DNA of 64,000 nucleotides from CAWBYL01 sp963793025. Lineage in GTDB: Bacteria; Actinomycetota; Acidimicrobiia; Acidimicrobiales; Acidimicrobilacustridaceae. Below are positions 50,231 through 56,838 of the stretch, piece after piece. The DNA is taken from positions 186,001-250,000 of the forward strand of contig CAWBYL010000001.1 of the NCBI GenBank assembly GCA_963793025.1, written 5' to 3'. The first letter of the stretch is position 1; every line of letters starts with the position of its first letter. The notes beneath the pieces were generated by a model. That model worked only from the letters and a program-made list of their open reading frames with translations. It did not search any database and had not been told where the DNA came from. The position numbers and the translations under genes are program-made.

Positions 50231-51033
50231 TCAGCCCGGTGGAGGACCGATGGCGGCGGCCACGATGACGGCGAGGGCCAGCGCACCGTCGCTCTTCAGG
50301 TGGAGACCGTCGGCGTAGGTGTAGCCGGGCGTGCCCGAGATCGCCGCCCAGTCGGCGACGACCACGTTCGGATGGCTCTGGGGAAGGGCACGGATCACCG
50401 CATCGGCATCCCCCACGGCGGGGAGCCACGGGGTGCAGGTGACCCACACCACGCGCTCGACTCCCTGGAGCGAGCCCAGGAGGCGACCGGCGGCGGCGGC
50501 GTAGTCACCACCGCCCCAGTTGGTGCACAGGTGCACGACCAGGACCCGCCCGACGACACCACCCTTCTGCTGCACGATGTCGGTGCCCTGGTCGATCCGG
50601 CGGCTCTCCACGGCATCGAAAGCGACCTGCCAGCCGGCCAGGACCGCCGGGACCTGGGCCTGGGCCCCGAGGATCACCGAATCACCGAGCACGTAGACGG
50701 TGTTGTCGCCCGGCCCGAGCGGGGACCCGGCCGCCTGGGCCGCGTGGTGGTGGTGGGCGGAAGCGTGGTGGTCGTCGTCGGTGGCTCGGTGGTGGTGGTG
50801 GTGGTCGGTGCCGCCGTCGTGGTGGTCGTCGGCGCGACCGTGGTGGCGGGAACCGAGGTGGTGTCGCCGGAGGAGGCCGACGCGTCACCACACGCGGTCG
50901 CCACGAGGACGAGCAGGGCCACCAGCGCGGCGGCCAGAGCCGTGAACCGGAGGCGATCGGTGGGGGGAGCTGAACCGGACAAGGGGCGAGACCCTATCGG
51001 CGTCCGAACCGGGATCGGCGGCGCCCCCGTCAC
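50231..51033 (-). CDS. SGNH-hydrolase lipoprotein, frameshifted
   Basis: The N-terminal part (frame from GTG 51033) has a lipoprotein signal: LRFTALAAALVALLVLV then the lipobox ATAC, followed by a Thr/Pro-rich linker. The C-terminal part, in another frame, is an SGNH hydrolase with VYVLGDSVILGAQ (block I Ser), VVHLCTNWGGGDY (block III-like Asn), and YTYADGLHLKSDG (block V Asp-x-x-His). The two join if one base is restored near 50745, in a run of ACC triplets, giving 267 residues. The family removes or transfers acyl groups on sugars or peptidoglycan, which fits the neighbouring polysaccharide genes. The break is probably a sequence error in a repetitive stretch. Confidence 0.75.
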
Positions 51034-51046
51034 GAACTCTTACCTG

Positions 51047-51052
51047 ATTCTA
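51047..51052 (-). promoter_or_regulatory. Candidate -10 box (TAGAAT) for the SGNH lipoprotein gene
   Basis: TAGAAT on the minus strand, five of six bases matching TATAAT, lies 13 bp before GTG 51033. No good -35 is seen. It lies in the short divergent gap to the redox cluster. Confidence 0.45.
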
Positions 51053-51066
51053 GGAAGAGCTGAACG

Positions 51067-51417
51067 TTGCTCTCAGGCTCCCGGGAGGATGATCGGAGGG
51101 TGTCCACCCCCCACCATCGCGATCGATCCCTTCACCGAGTCAACCGCCTGACGGTCTGGTTGGCGGGCATCGCCTTCGTCGCCGCCGGCACCTTCGCGGC
51201 CGTGCTCGGTCACACCCAGGACTCCGGGGCGTCCACGTCGACGGGGACGGTCGGCGCCGACGGCACCGGTTCCGACGACGTCGCCACCCCCGCGACCACG
51301 CCCCCGACCACCATCACCGGTTCGAGCCGGAGCTCCACCCCCTCGACGGTGACCCCGCCGACCACCACTCCCCGATCGACCCGGCGTCGGCCCTCGGTCT
51401 CCTCCGGCGGGTCGTGA
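51067..51417 (+). CDS. Small single-pass membrane protein with Thr/Ser/Pro tail
   Basis: The 116-residue frame starts at TTG 51067, with GGAAGAG about 7 bp upstream. It has a basic N-terminus, one transmembrane helix (VWLAGIAFVAAGTFAAVLG) and an extracytoplasmic tail almost entirely of Thr, Ser, Pro and Gly that ends basic. There is no globular domain and no FMN-binding S-G-A-T motif. It overlaps apbE by 4 bp, so it is probably the first gene of the redox operon. It is not a recognised family. Confidence 0.55.
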   Translation: MLSGSREDDRRVSTPHHRDRSLHRVNRLTVWLAGIAFVAAGTFAAVLGHTQDSGASTSTGTVGADGTGSDDVATPATTPPTTITGSSRSSTPSTVTPPTTTPRSTRRRPSVSSGGS

Positions 51418-52349
51418 GCGCGACAGTCGCCACCGCCCGGTTCCCGGCCCTCGGCACGACGGCAACGGTCCTCGTGGCCGGCGCTGTCGACGATGACACG
51501 GTCGAACGAGCCCGCCGGGCGGTGAGCGACGTGGTGTCGGCCGTCGACGCGTCGTGCAGCCGCTTCCGGGACGACTCCGAGCTGGCCGTCCTCAACACCT
51601 CAGGTGGCGAGTGGGTGCCGGTTTCACCATGGCTGTTGGACGCGGTGACGGTGGCGCGCCGAGCGGCCGAGCTGACCGGAGGCCTGGTCGATCCGACCAT
51701 CGCCACCGCCCTGCGCGACGCCGGCTACGACCGGGACTTCCGCTCGGTCCCGCCCACCGGGCCCGCGCTCGACCTGCGCCTGCAGGCCGTCCCTGGCTGG
51801 TGGAGCGTGGACATCGACCCCGCCGGCGCCGTTCGCCTCCCTCGCGGCGTAGAGCTCGACCTCGGGGCCACGGCCAAGGCCCTCGCCGCGGATCGCGCCG
51901 CCGCAGCCGCCTCCGAGCAGGTCGAGGGCGGTGTTCTGGTCAGCCTGGGTGGCGACATCAGCGTGGCGGGCACGGCACCGGAGGGCGGGTGGGACGTGCG
52001 GGTCACCGACGACCACGCCGACGGCCCCGATGCACCAGGGGCGACGGTGGCCATCGATTCCGGCGGCCTGGCCACCTCCGGCACCACGGTGCGGCGATGG
52101 GTTCGAGGCGACGTTGTCCACCACCACATCGTCGACCCGCGCACGGGCCAGCCGGCGCGGCCGTCCTGGCGCACCGTGTCGGTGGCCGCCGGTACCTGCG
52201 TCGATGCCAACATCGCCAGCACGGCGAGCGTGGTGCTCGGTGACGACGCCCCGGCCTGGCTCGAGGATCGATCGCTCCCCGCCCGCCTGGTGCGGCCCGA
52301 CGGTCGGGTGCGCACCGTCGGCGGCTGGCCGACCGAGGTCTCGCCGTGA
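51414..52349 (+). CDS. apbE: FAD:protein FMN transferase (ApbE)
   Basis: ApbE covalently attaches FMN from FAD to Ser/Thr of extracytoplasmic flavoproteins. The 311 residues show the family segments SRFRDDSELAVLN, GGLVDPTIATALRDAGYDR, ELDLGATAKALAADRAA, VSLGGDISVAG, SGGLATSGT and the C-terminal HHHIVDPRTGQPA with DANIASTA. No signal peptide or lipobox is visible, unlike many ApbE proteins. GTG 51414 overlaps the upstream gene and its own stop overlaps the next start (ATG/GTGA type), so it is tightly coupled. The likely substrate would be a flavoprotein in this cluster, but none has a standard FMN-binding domain. Confidence 0.92.
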   Translation: MSATVATARFPALGTTATVLVAGAVDDDTVERARRAVSDVVSAVDASCSRFRDDSELAVLNTSGGEWVPVSPWLLDAVTVARRAAELTGGLVDPTIATALRDAGYDRDFRSVPPTGPALDLRLQAVPGWWSVDIDPAGAVRLPRGVELDLGATAKALAADRAAAAASEQVEGGVLVSLGGDISVAGTAPEGGWDVRVTDDHADGPDAPGATVAIDSGGLATSGTTVRRWVRGDVVHHHIVDPRTGQPARPSWRTVSVAAGTCVDANIASTASVVLGDDAPAWLEDRSLPARLVRPDGRVRTVGGWPTEVSP

Positions 52350-53410
52350 TCCTCGCCGTCACCAGCCAGACCTACTGGTACCTCACCCGAGGCACCGGCC
52401 TGGTCTCGATCGTGCTGCTCACGGTCTCGATGGTGTTGGGAGTCGCCCAGGTGGAGCGCTGGCTGGAGTCCTCGCGCCAACGGTTCGTCGTCACCCAGAT
52501 GCACCGCAACACGTCACTGCTCGTCGTGGTGTTCCTGGCCCTGCACATCCTCACCGCCGTACTCGACACCTTCGCTCCCGTGCACTGGATCGACACCCTG
52601 GTGCCCTTCGTCTCCAGTTACCGACCGATCTGGCTCGGCCTCGGGGCGGTGGCCTTCGACCTCCTGATCGCGTTGGTGGTGACCAGCCTGTTGCGTCAGC
52701 GGATCGGCCACACGACCTGGCGAGCGGTCCACTGGGCGGCCTACCTGTGCTGGCCCATCGCCTTCGTCCACGGCCTCGGCACCGGCTCCGATGGCCGGGT
52801 GGGATGGGTGCAGGTGCTCGACGTCGTGTGCCTGGTGGCCGTGCTCGGCGCTCTGGTGTGGCGGTTGGCCGACGACTGGGAGCGGGCCCACCGGGTCCGT
52901 CTGGGCGCGGCCATCACCGCGACCGTGTCGGTCTTCGCGCTGGTCGCGTGGGCCCGGACGGGACCGACCCAGCCAGGCTGGGCCAGGAAAGCGGGCACGC
53001 CCACCGAGCTGCTCGCCGGCGCCGGGACGGCCAACGGCACCGCCACGGCCTTCGACGAGCCGTTCGCGGTCCCCGTGACCGGCACCATCACCAGCACGGC
53101 CGGGAGCGGGGACACCGAGACCGTCACCATCACCGGGACGATGAGCGACGGTCCGACGGGGACGGTCACCGTGGCCATCCAGGGCGTCGCGGCCTCCGGC
53201 GGTGGTGTCCGCATGCAGTCGAGCACCGCGAGCATCGGTCCGGCCGACCAGCCCGACCTGTTCGTAGGGGCCATCACCCGCCTGTCCGGCGAGTCGCTCA
53301 CCCTCGCCCTCACCGGGCCCGACGGGAGCAGCGCCACCGTGCAGCTCGACCTCGACGTCGACCGGGCCGGCGCCACCTTCACCGGAACCATCACGAGCAC
53401 GGGAACCTGA
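52346..53410 (+). CDS. Ferric-reductase-like transmembrane protein with extracytoplasmic beta domain
   Basis: The 354-residue protein has about six N-terminal helices of the ferric reductase/cytochrome b type. Histidines suited to bis-haem ligation lie in VTQMHRNTSLLVV, FLALHILTAV, WRAVHWAAYL and IAFVHGLG. After residue about 205 a Thr/Ser/Gly-rich beta domain follows (FAVPVTGTITS ... ATVQLDLDVDRAGATFTG), probably outside the membrane. It lacks the cytosolic FAD/NADPH domains of full ferric reductases, so electrons must come from a partner, presumably the NuoF-like protein encoded next. It sits between apbE and that gene in one operon. Confidence 0.82.
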   Translation: MILAVTSQTYWYLTRGTGLVSIVLLTVSMVLGVAQVERWLESSRQRFVVTQMHRNTSLLVVVFLALHILTAVLDTFAPVHWIDTLVPFVSSYRPIWLGLGAVAFDLLIALVVTSLLRQRIGHTTWRAVHWAAYLCWPIAFVHGLGTGSDGRVGWVQVLDVVCLVAVLGALVWRLADDWERAHRVRLGAAITATVSVFALVAWARTGPTQPGWARKAGTPTELLAGAGTANGTATAFDEPFAVPVTGTITSTAGSGDTETVTITGTMSDGPTGTVTVAIQGVAASGGGVRMQSSTASIGPADQPDLFVGAITRLSGESLTLALTGPDGSSATVQLDLDVDRAGATFTGTITSTGT

Positions 53411-53412
53411 CC

Positions 53413-54722
53413 ATGACCGCTCACCTCGCTCCGACCGGCCCGTCGATGGCGGCCTCCGGGCCTCCCCCCGAGGCGCTTCCCCGCCTCCTCCCGATCGAGG
53501 TGGGAGGAGGCCTCGACGCCCACGTGCGCCGCTACGGGACGATGCCCCCCGTGTCGTCCGAGCTGGTCGCCGCCGTCGGCCGGTCCGGCCTTCGCGGCCG
53601 GGGCGGCGCCGGTTTCCCCACCGGAACCAAGATGGCGGCGGTGGCCGCCCAGCGGCGTCGACCCGTGGTGGTCGCCAACGGCACCGAGGGCGAACCGGCC
53701 AGCCTGAAGGACCAGACGCTGCTGGTCCACGCCCCCCATCTCGTGATCGACGGTCTGGTCGCCGCCGCCGTGGCCCTCCAGGCCCGCCAGGCGGTGCTGT
53801 GCATCGACGGGGCCCACGACCACGTCGCCCGGGCCGTGACCGCCGCGCTCGACGAGCGTCGGCGAACCGGAGGCGACCCCGTCACCGTCCGGTTGGAGCG
53901 GGCTCCGAGCCGGTACGTCGCCGGGCGAGGAGACGGCCCTCGTGCACTGGCTCGACGGGGGCGAGGCCAAGCCCACCACCACGCCTCCCCGCTCCGTACG
54001 AGCGGGGCGTCGGCGGCCGCCCCACGCTGGTCGACAACGTCGAGACGTTGGCCAACGTGGCCCTGGTGGCCCGCCACGGAGCCACGTGGTTCCGACGCGT
54101 CGGACCGGCCAGCGAACCGGGGAGCCTGCTGGTCACGATCGGCGGCCACGTGGCCCGCCCCGGCGTCTACGAGGTGGCGTCAGGGGCATCGCTCGCCGGA
54201 TCGATCGTCGGGGCCGGGGGTTCGTTCGACGACATCGAGGCCGTCCTGGTCGGCGGCTACTTCGGAGGATGGCTGACCGCCGCCACGGCCGCCACCGTGG
54301 CCCTCTCGCACGAGTCGTTGCGCCGGGTCGGTGGCGCCCTCGGCTGCGGGGTCCTCGTCGCCCTCCCCCGCCGGGCGTGCGGGATCGCCGAGACCGCTCG
54401 GCTGGTGCGGTGGATGGCGGGCGAGAACGCCGGTCAGTGCGGTCCGTGCGTCAACGGCCTCCCGGCCATCGCCGATGCGTTCGAGCGCCTGGCCGCCGGC
54501 GGTCCCGACGCCCGCCGCGCTCACCAGCGACTCCTCTCCCTGCTCGAGGTGGTGGCCGGGCGGGGCGCCTGTCGTCACCCCGACGGCACGATCCGCCTGG
54601 TGCGCAGCGCTTTGCTCGCCTTCGAGGCCGACGCTGCGGCCCATGCCCACCGGCGGCCGTGTGGTGGCGTGCCCATGGCCCCGGGGGCTCTGCCCACGCC
54701 CGTTCCCGGAGCATGGCGATGA
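53413..54722 (+). CDS. NuoF-like NADH-binding flavoprotein with Fe-S motif, two frameshifts
   Basis: The protein resembles the NADH-binding 51-kDa (NuoF/HoxF/RnfC-like) fold. It has RGRGGAGFPTGTKMA (FMN/NADH loop), NGTEGEPASLKDQTLL and PTLVDNVETLANVALVARHG. The C-terminal Fe-S segment is AGQCGPCVNG plus GACRHPDG, with three rather than the four cysteines of NuoF. The frame breaks near 53925 (RYVAG continues as EETALVHWLDGG) and near 53990 (PTTTPP continues as PYERGVGGRPTL). Dropping one base at each gives 435 residues. It overlaps the ferredoxin gene by 4 bp (ATGA). In context it would pass electrons between NAD(P)H, ferredoxin and the membrane cytochrome. The breaks are probably sequence errors. 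Confidence 0.82.
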
Positions 54723-54931
54723 CCCTGCGCCTGGTGCTCGACCCCGTCGCCTGCGACGGCCACGGGCTGTGCCACGAGCTGCTCCCCGAGCGGATAGCGC
54801 TCGACGAATGGGGCTACCCGATCCTCGACCTGGCACCGGTCACGCCTGACCTCGAGGCCCATGCCCGTCGGGCGGTCGCCGCCTGCCCGGTGCTCGCCCT
54901 CAGGCTCCGGGTCGAAGCGCCGGGCCGCTGA
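54719..54931 (+). CDS. Single-cluster ferredoxin of the CxxHxxC type
   Basis: This is a 70-residue [3Fe-4S]/[4Fe-4S]-type ferredoxin like those serving actinobacterial P450s. The cluster motif is CDGHGLC ... ACPVLAL, that is C-x2-H-x2-C...CP. His replaces the second Cys of ordinary 4Fe ferredoxins, a variant known from mycobacterial ferredoxins. ATG 54719 overlaps the preceding stop (an ATG six bases earlier is possible). As the last gene of the operon it is the likely soluble electron donor or acceptor for the NuoF-like protein. Confidence 0.9.
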   Translation: MTLRLVLDPVACDGHGLCHELLPERIALDEWGYPILDLAPVTPDLEAHARRAVAACPVLALRLRVEAPGR

Positions 54932-54957
54932 CCGACCGACAGCCTCCTTCGCCGCTG

Positions 54958-54986
54958 TTGACATCCACCGCCGCTGACCGCATGGT
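54958..54986 (+). promoter_or_regulatory. Promoter for the GYD-domain gene
   Basis: A perfect -35 TTGACA (54958-54963), a 17-bp spacer and a weak -10 CATGGT (54981-54986) lie 84 bp before ATG 55071. The resulting leader of about 78 nucleotides ends in the Shine-Dalgarno hairpin described next. Confidence 0.5.
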
Positions 54987-55046
54987 TGAGCCCGACACAA
55001 GCAGAGGCCGGGCAAGCCCCAGCTGACCCCCCGGGTCGGTTTCCAG

Positions 55047-55063
55047 CCCCTCGGCCCGAGGGG
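55047..55063 (+). promoter_or_regulatory. Hairpin that buries the Shine-Dalgarno of the GYD-domain gene
   Basis: CCCCTCG (55047-55053) and CGAGGGG (55057-55063) form a perfect 7-bp stem with a three-base loop. The right arm is the only Shine-Dalgarno (AGGGGA, 7 bp before ATG 55071). The RNA would hide its own ribosome site, which suggests temperature- or factor-dependent translation. Confidence 0.55.
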
Positions 55064-55070
55064 AGCGCTC

Positions 55071-55391
55071 ATGGCCAAGTACATGTTCGAGGCGAACTAC
55101 ACCCCCGAGGGCGTGAAGGGCCTCTCCGAGGCCGGGGCCGCCAGCCGGGTCGCCGCCATCAGCGATCTGTGCTCGCAGCTCGGCGGGGCCCTGGACTCCT
55201 TCCACTTCGCCTTCGGCGCCGTCGACGCCTACGTCGTGGTCGACCTCCCCGGCGACGAGGAGGCCGCCGCGGCGGCGTTCACCGTCGGGGCGAGCGCGGC
55301 CACGCAGGTGACGACGATCAAGCTCCTCACCGTCGACGAGGCCGACGCCGCCATCGGCCGCTCGGTCAACTACCGACCCCCGGGATCCTGA
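55071..55391 (+). CDS. GYD domain-containing protein
   Basis: This 106-residue alpha/beta protein of the GYD family (dimeric ferredoxin-like barrel) begins MAKYMFEANYTPEGVKGLSE and includes SFHFAFGAVDAYVVVDLPGD and ATQVTTIKLLTVDEA. The family is widespread with no firmly known activity and is often found with catabolic genes. It stands alone, with its own promoter and a hairpin over its Shine-Dalgarno, downstream of the redox cluster. Confidence 0.85.
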   Translation: MAKYMFEANYTPEGVKGLSEAGAASRVAAISDLCSQLGGALDSFHFAFGAVDAYVVVDLPGDEEAAAAAFTVGASAATQVTTIKLLTVDEADAAIGRSVNYRPPGS

Positions 55392-55529
55392 CGGCACGCC
55401 TCCAGCAGGCCGTCACCATCGGGCGGTGCCCGCCGACGGACCTACGCCTTGCCGGGACCAGACAGGAGTCCTTCGTCAGCCCGCAACAGCACGATGTCGG
55501 GTCGCAGTGATCGACGTCCCGGGGCCCCG

Positions 55530-56441
55530 TCAGCCGACCGTCAGCCCCCAGGTCGCCGCACGCGTCTCTCCCGGCTCGAGTCGCCACACGTCCTCACCCG
55601 ACACGAACGCGTTGGCCGGGCAGGTCATCGGCTCAACCGCCAAGCCGTGCCGGCGGCGTCGGGCGTACGGAAGCGTGTCACCCGTGTAGATCTGGATGTA
55701 GCGATAGCCCTCGTCCACCCAGATGGCGATCGGCTCGGCATCTGGCTCGCTGACCTCGACCCAGGCTCGTCGGTCGTGGCCGCGGATCAGGTCCGTGAAT
55801 CCCAGGTCGAGAACGTCGTTCCCGATGGGACGGGCGATGCGGTAGTCGTAGGCGGAGCCCTCGACGATCTCCTTGCCGAGAGGCAACCCACGGCCATCGG
55901 CCGGCAGGAACTGCCGCGCCGGAACCGACAGCGTGCACGAGTCGACAGTCCCGCCCGCAACCGTGCGGAGGTAGGGGTGCTGACCGGCCCCGAACGGGAG
56001 AGGATCGACCCCGACGTTGCGTGCACTGGTCCTCACCTGGAGTCCGTCACCGTCCACGGTGTAGGTGATCCGGAGCTCCAGCGTGAAGGGATAGCCCGGG
56101 CTGGGCCACAACGTGTGCGCCAGCTCCACCCGAGCCGGTTCAGAGGCCACGCAGTCCCAACGGGAGAAGCGAACCAGACCGTGAATGGCGTTGGCGTTCT
56201 CGGGCTCGGACAACGGGGTCTGGTGGAGCCGGCCGTCCCACTCGTAGCGGCCGTGGTCGATGCGGTTCGGCCACGGCACCAGCACCTGACCACGCCCATC
56301 GGGACACATCTCGTTCACGCCGTATCCGTCCAACACCTCGCGATCCCCCACCACCAGGGACCGGAGCCCGCCGCCGACCTCCACCACCGTGGCCCGCATC
56401 CCGTCGTGGGCGATCTGGTACTGGGCACCTGAGGGGTTCAC
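55530..56441 (-). CDS. Aldose 1-epimerase (galactose mutarotase-like)
   Basis: The 303-residue enzyme would interconvert alpha and beta sugar anomers. The beta-sandwich family signatures are VLVPWPNRIDHGRYEWDG, NAIHGLVRFSRWD (His), PFGAGQHPYLR (catalytic His), and the C-terminal WVDEGYRYIQIYTGD and AVEPMTCPANAF (catalytic Glu). GTG 56441 is the start; upstream in-frame sequence is not conserved. It is a plausible partner for the glycogen and glucose genes at the right end, although DUF202 and cyd genes lie between. Confidence 0.92.
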   Translation of the reverse strand: MNPSGAQYQIAHDGMRATVVEVGGGLRSLVVGDREVLDGYGVNEMCPDGRGQVLVPWPNRIDHGRYEWDGRLHQTPLSEPENANAIHGLVRFSRWDCVASEPARVELAHTLWPSPGYPFTLELRITYTVDGDGLQVRTSARNVGVDPLPFGAGQHPYLRTVAGGTVDSCTLSVPARQFLPADGRGLPLGKEIVEGSAYDYRIARPIGNDVLDLGFTDLIRGHDRRAWVEVSEPDAEPIAIWVDEGYRYIQIYTGDTLPYARRRRHGLAVEPMTCPANAFVSGEDVWRLEPGETRAATWGLTVG

Positions 56442-56470
56442 TGGCTTCTCCGTCGCTCTACACCGGACAT

Positions 56471-56812
56471 CTAGGTCGTGACGATGATCAGCGCCGACAG
56501 GACGAGCGAGCCGATCGTGGCGGAGACGGCAAACGCCTTCGTCCACGACGCGGGCGCGTGCTCGGCCTCGGCGAGAGGTGGCAGTGCCTTGGCCACCTGT
56601 GAATGCTGGCGGTACCCGACGAGGATGACGGCCGCGCCCGAGAGCACGATGAGCACGCCGACACCGCTGTAGAGGCCGGCGTCCGACAACTGGCCCTCTC
56701 CCTGATCGACGATGAGGGCCACCTTCGAGACCACGAAGCCCAGGCCGAACAGAGCAATGCCCGTTCGGAGCCACGCCAGGAAGGTTCGGTCATTGGCCAG
56801 TCGGTCGTTCAC
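56471..56812 (-). CDS. DUF202 (YidH-like) inner-membrane protein
   Basis: The 113-residue protein begins VNDRLANDRTFLAWLRTGIA, the family signature. It has three hydrophobic helices (GIALFGLGFVVSKVALIV, VGVLIVLSGAAVILVGY, FAVSATIGSLVLSALIIV). DUF202 proteins are small inner-membrane proteins of unknown role, often near respiratory or stress genes. GTG 56812 was chosen because the conserved domain begins there and the upstream frame overlaps the next gene. Confidence 0.85.
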   Translation of the reverse strand: MNDRLANDRTFLAWLRTGIALFGLGFVVSKVALIVDQGEGQLSDAGLYSGVGVLIVLSGAAVILVGYRQHSQVAKALPPLAEAEHAPASWTKAFAVSATIGSLVLSALIIVTT

Positions 56813-56838
56813 GAGATCGAGCCCCGTCTCTTGCCGTG

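Noticed and set aside
50740..50870. Triplet-rich GGT/CGT tract as a phase-variation switch of the SGNH lipoprotein
   Set aside because: Slippage of triplets would not change frame. The shift found there needs a single base and fits sequence error better.
53300..53400. DGSSAT or DRAGAT in the ferric-reductase-like protein as a proven ApbE flavinylation site
   Set aside because: The known motif is D-x-x-S-G-A-T or close to it. These are off by a residue and not in an FMN-binding domain, so they are mentioned only as a hypothesis.
55389..55415. TGACGGC/GCCGTCA stem at the end of the GYD gene as a terminator
   Set aside because: The 7-bp stem has a 13-base loop, overlaps the stop codon and has no T tract; too weak to call.
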